Origin: Thermaerobacter marianensis DSM 12885
GTDB lineage: Bacteria > Bacillota > Sulfobacillia > Thermaerobacterales > Thermaerobacteraceae
NCBI RefSeq assembly: GCF_000184705.1
Contig: NC_014831.1
Coordinates: 1,302,001 to 1,366,000 of the forward strand
Reading direction: 5' to 3'
Length of the DNA: 64,000 nt
In this document: positions 51,357-59,818 of the stretch, piece after piece
Layout of the letters: each line of letters opens with the position of its first letter
How positions within the stretch are numbered: the first letter of the stretch is position 1
Made by a program: the position numbers and the translations under genes
The notes under the pieces: generated by a model
Databases searched by the model: none
Seen by the model: only the letters and a program-made list of their open reading frames with translations
What the model was told of the DNA's origin: nothing

Positions 51357-52231
51357 GGGGTCTCCTCCCTGGCCTCGTCCCGTTCGTCCAGCAGCCCCCG
51401 CTGGCGCAAAGCGGCGGCCAGCTGGCCGTGGAGCCGGGCAATGGTCCCGTACAGCCGGTTCTCCTTCGGGTCGTAGCTTCCTCCCAGGGTGGCGATCTCG
51501 CCCAGCCCCGAGAAGAGCGCGTACAGATCGGCCCGGCACTGGCGCCCCAGGGAGGTGCGCATGGCCGCCTGCAGCAGCCACTTGCGGTCGACGGGCGGCT
51601 CGCCGTCGGCGTAGCGGCACAGCAGCAGGAAGTGCTCGAGCCATTGGACGAACCCGGCCAGGAAGGCCAAGGCCTGCCCGCGCCGGAGGTTCCAGGCCAT
51701 GGAGGCCGTCCGGCGCCGCAGGGCGCGGTACCGGCGGGCCACCTGCTGCCGGTACCACGACGGCGGCAGCTCGCGCAACGGGGCCAGGGCGGCCGCCAGC
51801 CGGCCGCCGGGATCCAGCAGGGGCTCGGCAGCGCCCAGCAGCACCACCGCCGCCTCGGTGGGATGGGCCGCAGCGGCCGCCAGTTCGTCCCAGGTCAGCA
51901 GGGCCAGGTGACCGCCTCCCGCCCAGCCGGGCAGGCGGTGGAAGGATCCCGGCTCTCCCGGCTCGCCATGGGGCGCAAGGCGTCCGCGCAGCCGTTCCAC
52001 CGCCGGCGTCGGCCCGACGGCCACCAGGTCGAGACGGGAGACGCGGTCCCGGTAGCCGGTGGCCCCCGATCCGGCCAGGGCGGTGGCCCAGCCCGGGGAT
52101 GCCGGCTCCGCGGCCGCACCCGCCGGGTCCTCCCCCGCGGGGCCGGTCGCCTGGGGTTCCAGCCACTCCGCTACCACCCGCCGGGCCACGTCCCGTGCCC
52201 GGCGGGCCAGTTCCGCCCTTGCGATGGCCAT
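51353..52231 (-). CDS. Degenerate nucleotidyltransferase-fold protein
   Basis: 292 residues, ATG 52231 with GGGAGG upstream. Near residue 55 GSGATGYRDRVSRLDLVAVG follows the pattern of the polymerase-beta type nucleotidyltransferase motif (GS...G...D.SDxDLxV), but the first Asp of the DxD is Arg (SRLD). The C-terminal half is helical, with HFLLLCRYADGEPPVDRKWL as in DUF4037-like proteins. Loss of a metal ligand argues for a non-catalytic or altered role. It is the upstream partner of the cyclotransferase-like gene. Moderately sure. Confidence 0.6.
   Translation of the reverse strand: MAIARAELARRARDVARRVVAEWLEPQATGPAGEDPAGAAAEPASPGWATALAGSGATGYRDRVSRLDLVAVGPTPAVERLRGRLAPHGEPGEPGSFHRLPGWAGGGHLALLTWDELAAAAAHPTEAAVVLLGAAEPLLDPGGRLAAALAPLRELPPSWYRQQVARRYRALRRRTASMAWNLRRGQALAFLAGFVQWLEHFLLLCRYADGEPPVDRKWLLQAAMRTSLGRQCRADLYALFSGLGEIATLGGSYDPKENRLYGTIARLHGQLAAALRQRGLLDERDEAREETP
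51657..51669 (+). repeat. C-insertion variant of the dispersed 13-mer family
   Basis: GACGAACCCGGCC antisense within the nucleotidyltransferase-like gene, in a helical part rather than a linker. Confidence 0.4.
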
Positions 52232-52270
52232 GCTCGACCTCCCGTCCGGCCCGGAACCTCCCGCACCCGT

Positions 52271-52645
52271 TCAGCCCTGGCGGTACTGGACGCCGTAGCC
52301 GCCGCGCGGGTTGAGCCACTTGATGTTGCGGAACGGGCAGCCGATGCGGCAGGTGCCGCACTCGACGCACCCCTCGTAACCCACCAGGATCTTTTGCGCC
52401 TCGGCGTCCCACTCATACACGTGGGCCGGGCAGAACTTGGTGCAGTATTGCTCCGGACACTGGTAGAGGCAGACGTCCGGGTCGATGATGAACAGGTGCG
52501 ACTGCTTGTCGGCGTTGAACCGGTCCAAGTAAAGCTTATCCTGGATGGTCATGGGCCGGGCACCGGCCGGCGCCTGCCCACCCTCCGTCTCCGGGGCCTC
52601 GACGTCCTTAGGGGCCGCCGCGGCGGCCGCAGCCCGCGCGCTCAT
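52271..52645 (-). CDS. fixX: Ferredoxin-like protein FixX
   Basis: 124 residues from ATG 52645, overlapping the fixC stop as ATGA, with GGAGGG upstream. Cysteines CLYQCPEQYCTKFCP and CVECGTCRIGCP are arranged as in FixX/ETF-dehydrogenase ferredoxin subunits that carry 4Fe-4S clusters. The first 35 residues are Ala-rich. It passes electrons between the flavin of FixC and quinone. Last gene of the four-gene electron-transfer operon. Confidence 0.94.
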   Translation of the reverse strand: MSARAAAAAAAPKDVEAPETEGGQAPAGARPMTIQDKLYLDRFNADKQSHLFIIDPDVCLYQCPEQYCTKFCPAHVYEWDAEAQKILVGYEGCVECGTCRIGCPFRNIKWLNPRGGYGVQYRQG

Positions 52646-53940
52646 CCGATCGCCCTCCACATGGAGTACAGGTCGTAGGCGATGCGCCACAGCGGCCGCT
52701 GCTGGCGCACCATGCGGATGATCTTCGCCTGCTTATCCCACTTGGGCGTGCTGTCCACGGTGAAGAATTCCCGCATCACCCGGCTCAGCAGCTCGGGGTA
52801 GTCCCGCAGGAACTGGGGGTTCTCGTCGAAGAATTCGTTGGCGTGGTTGTACTTCTTCAGGTCCTTGAGGACATAGGTCTCCTCGAGCCGCTGCTGGTAG
52901 CGGCACAGGACCCGGCTGGAACTGTCGCCCTCCGCCAGGGCCTCCAGGGCCACCTCGCCGGCGATGCGCCCCGACGTCATGGCCAGGTTGGAGCCCTCGC
53001 GGTGGATGGCGTTGGTCAGGCCCGCCGCGTCCCCCACCACCATGAGGCCGTCCTTGAACAGCCGTGGAATGGCCTTGTAACCGCCCTCGGGGATCAGCTT
53101 GGCGGAGTACTCGATCACCTTGCCGCCCTCGATCAGCTTGCGGACCTTGGGGTGCTGCTTGAGCCGCTCCAGCAGCTGGTTGGGGTTCATCCCGCTGTAG
53201 ACCAGGTGCTTCACCAGCACGCCGACGCCGAAGGACACCGACTCCTTGTTGGTATACAGGAAGCCCATGCCCAGCATGCCGGCGGTGGCGTCGCCCAGCA
53301 TCTCCACCGTGGCACCCTGGCCGGGCTCCAGGCCGAAGCGGTCCTCGATCTTTTCCCGCGGCAGCTCGATGACTTCCTTGACCGCCAGGGCGGCCTCGTT
53401 CATCTTCCAGTCGTCGTGGAGGCCGGCCTTCTGGGTCAGCAGGTTGTTGACCCCTTCGGCCAGGATCACCACGTCGGCGTAGACCTCGCCCTCGGGGCGG
53501 CCCGCCACCACCCCCACCACGCGGCCGCGGTCGTCGTGGATCAGGTCGACCACCGTGGTCCGGGTGATCAGGGTGGCACCGGCTTCCTCCACCTTCTTGG
53601 CGAACCAGGGGTCGAACTTGGCCCGCAGCACGGTGAAGTTATTCGGCGGGTCGTCGGCCCAGCGCGGCGTGCGGTACCCGAAGGTCACCGCCGAATCGGG
53701 CGTCATCAGCCAGTAGTTCTGCTCCACGATGGTCCGCTCGATGGGCGCCTCGCGCCAGAAGCCGGGGAGGAGCTCATCCAGCTGGTGCCGGTAGAGCACC
53801 CCGCCCATCACGTTCTTCGACCCGGGGTACTCGCCCCGCTCCAGGATCAGCACGTTGGCGCCGCCCCGGGCCAGGACCAGGCCGGCCGACAGCCCCGCAG
53901 GGCCGGCGCCCACGATCACCACATCGAAACGTTCCGCCAC
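52642..53940 (-). CDS. fixC: FixC / ETF:quinone oxidoreductase-type flavoprotein
   Basis: 432 residues. GTG 53940 is chosen because GGAGG lies 6-7 bases ahead of it; ATG 53946 is only one base after that site. FAD motif VVIVGAGPAGLSAGLVLARGG, then GGVLYRHQL and the second FAD block GLMVVGDAAGLTNAIHREG. With EtfAB it passes electrons to menaquinone at the membrane. In EtfABCX complexes this subunit is the low-energy branch of flavin-based bifurcation. It starts 13 bases after the etfA stop. Confidence 0.93.
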   Translation of the reverse strand: MAERFDVVIVGAGPAGLSAGLVLARGGANVLILERGEYPGSKNVMGGVLYRHQLDELLPGFWREAPIERTIVEQNYWLMTPDSAVTFGYRTPRWADDPPNNFTVLRAKFDPWFAKKVEEAGATLITRTTVVDLIHDDRGRVVGVVAGRPEGEVYADVVILAEGVNNLLTQKAGLHDDWKMNEAALAVKEVIELPREKIEDRFGLEPGQGATVEMLGDATAGMLGMGFLYTNKESVSFGVGVLVKHLVYSGMNPNQLLERLKQHPKVRKLIEGGKVIEYSAKLIPEGGYKAIPRLFKDGLMVVGDAAGLTNAIHREGSNLAMTSGRIAGEVALEALAEGDSSSRVLCRYQQRLEETYVLKDLKKYNHANEFFDENPQFLRDYPELLSRVMREFFTVDSTPKWDKQAKIIRMVRQQRPLWRIAYDLYSMWRAIG

Positions 53941-53953
53941 AGCCATCCCTCCG

Positions 53954-55165
53954 TCAGGCGCCCGCCCGGGCGGCCGGCGCCGCGGCGTCCTCCGTCTCGC
54001 CGGACGAACCGGCCCCGCCGGCCTCCGCAGCGTCCTCCGCCAGCAGCTCGTCCAGGCGCCGGGCCAGCTCGGACTGCAGGGCGGGGAGGATCTGGAACAG
54101 ATCGCCCACCACGCCCAGGTCGGCCACCTTGAAGATGGGCGCCTGGGGATCCTTGTTGACCGCGACGATCAGTTCCGAGTTCTCCATGCCCACGGTGTGC
54201 TGGATGGCGCCGGAGATGCCGAAGGCGAAGTAGACCTTGGGCCGCACGGTCAGGCCCGTCTGGCCCACCTGGTGCTCGCGGCCGATCCAGCCGGCATCGA
54301 CGATGGCGCGGGACGCACCCACGACCCCGCCCACCGTCTCGGCGAACTCGAAGAGCAGCTTGAGGTTCTTGGGATCCTGGAAGCCGCGGCCGCCGGCCAC
54401 CACCACGTCGGCCCGCTCCAGTTGGGCCTGCGGGTCGGGCTCGTCGATCACGCCGAGCACCTGGGTGCGTAGGCTGCCCTCGTCCAGGTCCACGGGGAAG
54501 CGCACGATCTCGCCCGTCCGGCCGGGCTGGCGCACCGCGGGTTCCATCATCTTCGGCCGCACCGTGGCCATCTGGGGCCGGTGCTTCTTGCAGAGGATCA
54601 CCGCCAGCTGCTTCTCCAGGAAGGCGGGCCGGATGGCGTCGAGCAGCCGGGTCTCCGGGTCCACGTCCAGCTGGGTGCAGTCGGCCGTCAGGCCCGTCTG
54701 CAGGGTGGTGGCGATGGTCCCCGCCAGATCGCGGCCGGTGGTGGTGGCGCCTAGCAGGAAGATCTCCGGCTTGACCTCCCGGATGGCCGGCGTCAGGACC
54801 CGGGAGTAGGCCTCGTTGCGGTACACCGCCAGCGCCGGGTGGTCCAGCAGGATGACCCGGTCGCAGCCGCGTTCCACCGCCTCCCGCGCGACGGCCTCCA
54901 CCTGGTGGCCGGCCACGAAGCCGATGAGCTCGACCCCCAGCTTGTCGGCCAGCACCCGGCCGATGCCCGCCAGTTCCCATGCCACGGGCGCCGCTTGCCC
55001 GCCGTGCTGCTCGATGAAGATACCCACCCCGCGGTACGATTCCAGGTCCGGGGTCTCGCCGGCGCCCCGGGCCACCGCGGCCTTCTTGCCTGCCGCGGCC
55101 GCCCCGTCCCGGCCGGCGCCGGCTCCGGCGGCCGGTGCCGCCTTGGCCATGGCTTCTTCGCTCAC
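53954..55165 (-). CDS. etfA: Electron transfer flavoprotein alpha subunit
   Basis: 403 residues from GTG 55165 with GGGAGGGGAGG. An Ala/Gly-rich extension of about 40 residues precedes the Rossmann part. The C-terminal FAD domain is clear: GGRGFQDPKNL, GASRAIVDAGW, GQTGLTVRPKVYFAFGISGAIQH, AVNKDPQAPIF. It binds the FAD that shuttles electrons to FixC. The end is a second low-complexity tail that includes one of the 13-mers. Confidence 0.96.
   Translation of the reverse strand: MSEEAMAKAAPAAGAGAGRDGAAAAGKKAAVARGAGETPDLESYRGVGIFIEQHGGQAAPVAWELAGIGRVLADKLGVELIGFVAGHQVEAVAREAVERGCDRVILLDHPALAVYRNEAYSRVLTPAIREVKPEIFLLGATTTGRDLAGTIATTLQTGLTADCTQLDVDPETRLLDAIRPAFLEKQLAVILCKKHRPQMATVRPKMMEPAVRQPGRTGEIVRFPVDLDEGSLRTQVLGVIDEPDPQAQLERADVVVAGGRGFQDPKNLKLLFEFAETVGGVVGASRAIVDAGWIGREHQVGQTGLTVRPKVYFAFGISGAIQHTVGMENSELIVAVNKDPQAPIFKVADLGVVGDLFQILPALQSELARRLDELLAEDAAEAGGAGSSGETEDAAAPAARAGA
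54002..54014 (+). repeat. Dispersed 13-mer GGACGAACCGGCC, copy 6
   Basis: In the low-complexity C-terminal tail of etfA, antisense (protein reads GAGSSGE), 48 bases before the stop. Confidence 0.7.
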
Positions 55166-55193
55166 CGTCGTCCTCCCCTCCCTGCAGCCGGGG

Positions 55194-56093
55194 TCAACGG
55201 CCCCGGGACGAACCGGCCTCGCCGCTTCCGCCCGCCATGGCGGCCGCCATGGCGGCGCTGCGCCGTGCCGCCACCACCGCCTTGCGGAAGGTGGGGTGGG
55301 CCAGCAGCCGGTCCGCCAGCTCCAGGGCCGCCCGCTGCGGGTCGCTGCCGTCGATCATCACCGTCTCCCGCTTCTTCTCGGGCGGGGTGAAGGACTTGGC
55401 CACGATGGTGGGCGAGCCCAGCAGGCCCACCTCCGTCCGCTCCAGCCCCAGGGTCTCCCGGTTCCACACGATGGGCTTGTGCCGGGCGGCCCGCAGCATC
55501 CCCGGCAGGGACGCGTACCGCAGCTCGTTGAGCTCCTTCTCGACCGTCAGCAGCGCGGGCAGGGTCGAGCGCACCACCTGCCGGCCGCCCTCCACCTTGC
55601 GCTCCACCACGATGGTACGGCCCTTGGGGTCCACCTCGCGGATCCGGATGACGTAGGTCAGGACGGGGACGTCCAGGCGAGCGGCGATGCCCGGGCCGAC
55701 CTGCCCCGTGTCGCCGTCGATGGTCTGCCGGCCGCAGCAGATCAGGTCGACGGGCCCGAACTCCTGCTCGATGCGCCGGATGGCTTCGGCCAGCACCCGG
55801 CTGGTGGCGAAGGTATCGGCGCCTGCCATGGCGCGGTCGCTGACCAGCACGGTGCGGTCGGCCCCGACGGCCACGGCCTCCTTGAGCGACTGCTCGAAGA
55901 AGGGCGGGCCCATGCTGACCACCGTGACCTCGCCGCCCAACTGGTCCTTGATCTGCAGCGCCGCCTCGAGGGCGTGGACGTCGTAGGGGTTGATGATGGA
56001 CGTCACGCCTTGGCGCACCAGGGTGCCCGTCTTGGGGTTGATCCGCATCTCCGAGCTGTCGGGCACCTGCTTGAGGCAGACCACCACGTGCAT
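55194..56093 (-). CDS. etfB: Electron transfer flavoprotein beta subunit
   Basis: 299 residues from ATG 56093. CLKQVPDSSEMRINP opens it, with the nucleotide-binding segments LISDRAMAG-like (VSDRAMAGADT), CCGRQTIDGDTGQVGP and the recognition loop (LRYASLPGMLRAAR). In bifurcating ETFs this subunit holds the FAD that splits electrons from NADH. Together with etfA, fixC and fixX it makes a complete EtfABCX set. The C terminus is a short Ala/Gly/Ser tail with a 13-mer copy. First gene of the operon, with a long leader. Confidence 0.96.
   Translation of the reverse strand: MHVVVCLKQVPDSSEMRINPKTGTLVRQGVTSIINPYDVHALEAALQIKDQLGGEVTVVSMGPPFFEQSLKEAVAVGADRTVLVSDRAMAGADTFATSRVLAEAIRRIEQEFGPVDLICCGRQTIDGDTGQVGPGIAARLDVPVLTYVIRIREVDPKGRTIVVERKVEGGRQVVRSTLPALLTVEKELNELRYASLPGMLRAARHKPIVWNRETLGLERTEVGLLGSPTIVAKSFTPPEKKRETVMIDGSDPQRAALELADRLLAHPTFRKAVVAARRSAAMAAAMAGGSGEAGSSRGR
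55206..55218 (+). repeat. Dispersed 13-mer GGACGAACCGGCC, copy 7
   Basis: In the last codons of etfB, antisense (protein ends AGSSRGR), 12 bases before the stop. Confidence 0.7.
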
Positions 56094-56296
56094 GCTTCCA
56101 CCGCCTTTCCCCGCCGGGGGGTCGGGGGCGCTCACCGGCGCCCTCGCCCTCCGGCCCATGACCGGCCGCCCGCTGCCCGTTGCCGCTCCGCCGCCTGCCG
56201 GCCGCCGCCGTCTTGCGGGGGCGCGGCCCTCCGGTGGTGCGCCGCCGGTCGACCACCGGCGGCCGCTGGCCCGGTGGGCGAGGCACCGGGCGACTT

Positions 56297-56312
56297 TGTG
56301 ATGCCGTTCACA
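56297..56312. promoter_or_regulatory. CRP/FNR-family type operator
   Basis: TGTGATGCCGTTCACA is TGTGA-N6-TCACA, the full CRP consensus half-sites. It lies 204 bases upstream of etfB and about 255 bases inside the predicted transcript. It could serve a second promoter or block elongation. Confidence 0.6.
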
Positions 56313-56566
56313 TGTCGGCCCGGACCATGGCCCCCCGATGACCGCATCTCCGCAAACCCCAGGCCGGCGCCGCCTGGGCACGCCCCGCCCGGCGGCCGGT
56401 ACCGGCCCGGGAGCTCCGCCGGCGGCGCCGGGCGCCGGCCGCGTTCTTCCGAGGAATTCATTCCCCATGGTCCAGCAAAAGCCTGCCGGACCCACGTCAG
56501 CGCCGCCGGCAGTTGGTGCTGCCGCCCCAACGCCTTGCGGAGCGCACCGGTGCCCTTTCAATCCCC

Positions 56567-56595
56567 ACTGTATGCCTCTTCGAACGGGGTTTCAA
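56567..56595 (-). promoter_or_regulatory. Sigma-A promoter of the etfB-etfA-fixC-fixX operon
   Basis: Minus strand TTGAAA (56590-56595), a 17-base spacer and TACAGT (56567-56572). It begins 6 bases after the upstream gene's stop and is one of the best promoter matches of the window. Confidence 0.75.
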
Positions 56596-56600
56596 CGGAA

Positions 56601-57668
56601 TCAGAGGCGCCGCCGCAGGCGCGGGTCGGGGGCGGCACCGGGGATGCGGCCGCGCTTCGCCACGGGGCGGCCGGCCACTTCCTTGAGGTCCATGGTCATG
56701 TCCACCGGCGGTGCCGCGGCCACGTAGCTGCCCACACCGAAGGCGTCGGCGCCCGCCTCCTTGAGGGGCGGGATGCGCTCGGGGGTGATGCCGCCCGAGA
56801 CGAACACCTTGACGTGGCCGAAGCCCGCCTGGGCCAGCCGCGCCTTGACCTCGCGCACCAGGCCGGGGGTCACCCCGCCCCGCTCCGAGGGCGTGTCGAG
56901 CCGGACCGCGGCCAGCCGCTGCCCCAGGGCCGCCGCGATCCGGACCGCTTCCACGGCCTCGTCCTGGAAGGTGTCGACCAGCACCACCCGCTGCTCCTGC
57001 GGGGGGAAGACCCGGTCGGCGGCATGGGCCACCGTGAGGGTGTCGCCGGCGATCAACATGACCGCGTGGGGCAGCGTGCCGCTGGGATCGCGGCCGGCCA
57101 GGCGGGCGCCCAGGATGCAGCTGGCCCCGTCCATGCCGCCGACGATGGCGGCCCGCTCCATCACCGGCGCCACCGCCGGGTGGACGTGACGGGCCCCGAA
57201 GCAGATGACGGGCGTATCCCCCGCCACCTCCTTGATGCGCCGGGCGGCCGTGGCCCAGCCCGTGGCGGAGGCCAGCATGCCCAGCAGGGCCGTCTCGTAG
57301 AGGCCGAAGGCGCCGTAGGGGCCCTGGATGCGCATCACCACCTGCCCGGCCTCCACGGGCTGCCCTTCGTCCACGGCCCACACGGCCACGGGCAGGCCGC
57401 GCAGCAGGTTCAGCGCCTCTTCCACGCCGCAGAGGATGCCGGCGCGGTTGGCAAAGACGTCCGCCGTCACGGGGGTGTTGAGGGCCCCCAGGTGGCGCAG
57501 CACCTCGTAGGTCTTGACGAAGTAGACGTCGGTGGTGGCGCCGCGGCGGATCTCCTCATGGGTCGCCGCGTGCAGCCGTCCCGGTTCCGGGCGAACGGCC
57601 TCCAGGGCCGGGAAGGAGTCGACCCGGCCTTGAAGGGGCGGCAGCGATTCCGGTCCTGGTGGCATCAT
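56601..57668 (-). CDS. Nicotinate phosphoribosyltransferase
   Basis: 355 residues from ATG 57668, overlapping the rluB stop (ATGATG) and following GGGGAGG. The type II phosphoribosyltransferase fold is supported by TTDVYFVKTYEVL, RHVHPAVAP, GGMDGASCILGARLAG, HAVMLIAGDT, VRLDTPSERGGV and GGITPERIPPLKEAGADAFGVGSY. It makes nicotinate mononucleotide from nicotinate and PRPP for NAD salvage. The shorter length matches the archaeal/clostridial type of NAPRTase; QAPRTase (nadC) is a less likely alternative. The promoter of the etf operon starts right after it. Confidence 0.88.
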   Translation of the reverse strand: MMPPGPESLPPLQGRVDSFPALEAVRPEPGRLHAATHEEIRRGATTDVYFVKTYEVLRHLGALNTPVTADVFANRAGILCGVEEALNLLRGLPVAVWAVDEGQPVEAGQVVMRIQGPYGAFGLYETALLGMLASATGWATAARRIKEVAGDTPVICFGARHVHPAVAPVMERAAIVGGMDGASCILGARLAGRDPSGTLPHAVMLIAGDTLTVAHAADRVFPPQEQRVVLVDTFQDEAVEAVRIAAALGQRLAAVRLDTPSERGGVTPGLVREVKARLAQAGFGHVKVFVSGGITPERIPPLKEAGADAFGVGSYVAAAPPVDMTMDLKEVAGRPVAKRGRIPGAAPDPRLRRRL

Positions 57669-58627
57669 CCACGATTCCTCCCCTGCTGGCGGCCGGCGGC
57701 CCGGCCTCCGGAGGCCTTGCCCCCGGCATCGCCCGGGGTGGCGGGGACGCCGCCACCGGTCCGGGCGGATCCCGTCTCCGCCCGGCCGGCCGCGATCCCA
57801 CCGCCCGCCCGCGGCGACGCCGCTCGCCAGCGCGAGGTGATGGCCGGGGCGGCGCCGCCCTCCCGGGGGGCCGGTTCGTCCCCGTGGATGGGCAGTCCGG
57901 CCGCGGCCCGCAACGCCTCCACCTCCTGCCGGGAGAGGGGGCGCCACTGGCCCGCTGTCAGCCGACCCAGGCGCAGCGGCCCTACGGCCACCCGCACCAG
58001 CCGCACCACGTCCCAGCCCACCGCCCGGCACATGCGCCGCACCTGCCGCTTGCGGCCCTCCCGCAGCACGACCTCGACCCAGCCGCCGCCGGGCCGGGGC
58101 CGCAGGATGCGGGCCGAGCGGGCGCGGGCGGGGCCGTCGTCCAGCAGGACCCCGTCCCGCAGCCGGCGCAGGCGCTGGGGTTCCAGGGGGCCGCGCACCA
58201 GCACGTGGTAGACCTTGTCCACCTCATGGCGGGGGTGGGTCAGCGCAAAGGTCAGCTCGCCGTCGTCGGTCAGCAGCAAGAGGCCCTCGCTGTCGAAGTC
58301 CAGCCGGCCCACGGGGTGCAGGCCCCGCAGTCCCGCCCGCCGGCAGAAGTCGCCCACGCTGGGGCGTCCCTGGGGATCGCGCAGGGTGGTCACCATGCCG
58401 CGGGGCTTGTGGAGCATCACGTACCGCTTGCGGGCCAGGCGCTGGCGAAGGTCGGCCAGCGGCCGGCCGTCGACGGCGATGACGTCCCGCTCCGGATCCG
58501 CCCGCGTCCCCAGGACCGCAGGCCGGCCGTTGACGGTGATACGACCGGCGGCGATCCAGTTCTCCACCTGGCGGCGGGAGGCGATACCGGCGCGGGAGAG
58601 GAGCTTCTGAAGACGCTGGGCGGGCAC
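57665..58627 (-). CDS. rluB: Ribosomal large-subunit pseudouridine synthase, RluB/RsuA type
   Basis: 320 residues from GTG 58627, 3 bases after the ridA stop. An S4 RNA-binding domain (RLQKLLSRAGIASRRQVENWI) is followed by the catalytic Asp in GRLDFDSEGLLLLT and KVYHVLVRG, GRKRQVRRM. It converts uridines of 23S rRNA (or 16S) to pseudouridine. The last 80 residues are Gly/Ala-rich and not part of the enzyme. RluB rather than RsuA is likely from the clostridial context near spmAB. Confidence 0.92.
   Translation of the reverse strand: MPAQRLQKLLSRAGIASRRQVENWIAAGRITVNGRPAVLGTRADPERDVIAVDGRPLADLRQRLARKRYVMLHKPRGMVTTLRDPQGRPSVGDFCRRAGLRGLHPVGRLDFDSEGLLLLTDDGELTFALTHPRHEVDKVYHVLVRGPLEPQRLRRLRDGVLLDDGPARARSARILRPRPGGGWVEVVLREGRKRQVRRMCRAVGWDVVRLVRVAVGPLRLGRLTAGQWRPLSRQEVEALRAAAGLPIHGDEPAPREGGAAPAITSRWRAASPRAGGGIAAGRAETGSARTGGGVPATPGDAGGKASGGRAAGRQQGRNRG
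57869..57881 (-). repeat. Dispersed 13-mer GGACGAACCGGCC, copy 8
   Basis: Sense strand of rluB, encoding GDEPAP at the point where the enzyme ends and the low-complexity tail begins. Confidence 0.7.
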
Positions 58628-58630
58628 CGG

Positions 58631-59092
58631 TCAGACCTCCACGCGGAAGATGGCCTCCACCTCGACGGCGGCGTCCAGGGGCAGCTCGGCCACGCCCACC
58701 GCCGACCGGGCGTGGCGGCCCTGCTCGCCGAAGACCTGCCCGAAGAGCTCCGATGCCCCGTTGACCACCTGGGGCTGGCCCGTGAAGCCCGGGGCGCTGT
58801 TGACGAACCCGACCACCTTGACCACGCGGCGTACCCGGTCCAGGGACCCGGCGACGGCGCGCACCACCGCCAGGACGTTGAGGGCGCAGACCCGGGCGGC
58901 GGCGTAGGCGTCCTCGGGGGTGACGTCGCGGCCCACCTTGCCGCGGTAGAGCACCTGCCCGTCCCGCAGGGGCAGCTGCCCTGACACGTACAGCCACCCG
59001 TCCTGCAACACCCCGGGGACGTAGGCCGCCACCGGCGGCGCCACGGGCGGCAGCTCGAGGCCGAGTTCCTCCAGCCGGCGTTCGAAGGACAA
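58631..59092 (-). CDS. ridA: RidA (YjgF/YER057c) family enamine/imine deaminase
   Basis: 153 residues from TTG 59092, nine bases after [19 protein letters not shown] and [32 protein letters not shown]-type blocks and the end [17 protein letters not shown] fit the family; the usual catalytic Arg is replaced by a Val/Lys-rich context, so it may be a sub-family member rather than a classical RidA. It starts an operon with rluB and the nicotinate enzyme. Confidence 0.85.
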   Translation of the reverse strand: MSFERRLEELGLELPPVAPPVAAYVPGVLQDGWLYVSGQLPLRDGQVLYRGKVGRDVTPEDAYAAARVCALNVLAVVRAVAGSLDRVRRVVKVVGFVNSAPGFTGQPQVVNGASELFGQVFGEQGRHARSAVGVAELPLDAAVEVEAIFRVEV

Positions 59093-59118
59093 GGGTCCAG
59101 CCTCCTTCCCGTTTCACC

Positions 59119-59124
59119 TCTATA
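59119..59124 (-). promoter_or_regulatory. Possible -10 box of the ridA operon
   Basis: TATAGA on the minus strand, 27 bases upstream of the TTG start. No good -35 at 16-18 bases, so the call is weak. Confidence 0.35.
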
Positions 59125-59272
59125 TTGGCCTGCGCTGCCAGGCACGTCCACCGGGAAGGGGCGCGTGCCGCGCCACCTGGCCGGGCACGCGGGGGACGCA
59201 GGGGCGGCGGCGACGGGCAGGCCGCGCGGTGGGCCCAGGGGCGGGGTGAAGCGCGTGGGATGGGCCGGGTCC

Positions 59273-59818
59273 TCAGCCGAACAGGGCGCGGACCAGCACC
59301 ACCGACGTCAGGATGCCTGCGGTGTCCGCGATCAGGCCCACGGGCAGGGCGTGGCGGGACGCCCGGATGCCCACGGAACCGAAGTAGACGGTGAGGATGT
59401 AGAAGGTGGTGTCGGTGCTGCCCTGCATCACGGTGGCGAGCCGGCCCACGTAGGAGTCGGGCCCGTGCTGGCGCACCAGGTCGGCCATGAGGCCGAAGGC
59501 GCCGCCGCCCGAGAGCGGCCGGATCAGGGCCAGGGGCAGCACCTCCCCGGGCATGCCCAGGGGGCGCAGCACGGGCCCGGCCAGCCCCACCACCAGGTCC
59601 ATGGCCCCCGACTCGCGGAAGGCGGTGATGGCGGCCAGGATCGCCACCAGGTAGGGGATGATCTGCACCCCGATCCAGAAGCCGTCCTTCGCCCCTTCGA
59701 TGAAGGCCTCGTAGACCCGGACGCCCCGCAGGTAGCCGTAGGCCGGGATGCCCACCAGCATGACGGGGATGGACCAGGTGGAGATGATCTGCAAAAGATC
59801 CCAGAACACCGTCGTCAC
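59273..59818 (-). CDS. spmB: Spore maturation protein SpmB
   Basis: 181 residues from GTG 59818, overlapping the spmA stop as GTGA. Five membrane segments and nucleoside-transporter-like (Gate) motifs: IEGAKDGFWIGVQIIPYLVAI, RPLSGGGAFGLMADLV, and MQGSTDTTFYILTVYFGSVGI. SpmA and SpmB are needed for dehydration of the spore core and heat resistance. The two form an operon and may pair in the membrane. Confidence 0.95.
   Translation of the reverse strand: MTTVFWDLLQIISTWSIPVMLVGIPAYGYLRGVRVYEAFIEGAKDGFWIGVQIIPYLVAILAAITAFRESGAMDLVVGLAGPVLRPLGMPGEVLPLALIRPLSGGGAFGLMADLVRQHGPDSYVGRLATVMQGSTDTTFYILTVYFGSVGIRASRHALPVGLIADTAGILTSVVLVRALFG

Larger units (their letters stand above)
56094..56600 (-). 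other. Long leader of the etf-fix operon
   Basis: 507 bases with no supported gene between the promoter and etfB. An open frame starting near 56530 has no ribosome site. The leader holds a CRP-type palindrome and is rich in G+C stems. I cannot match it to a known riboswitch. Confidence 0.55.
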
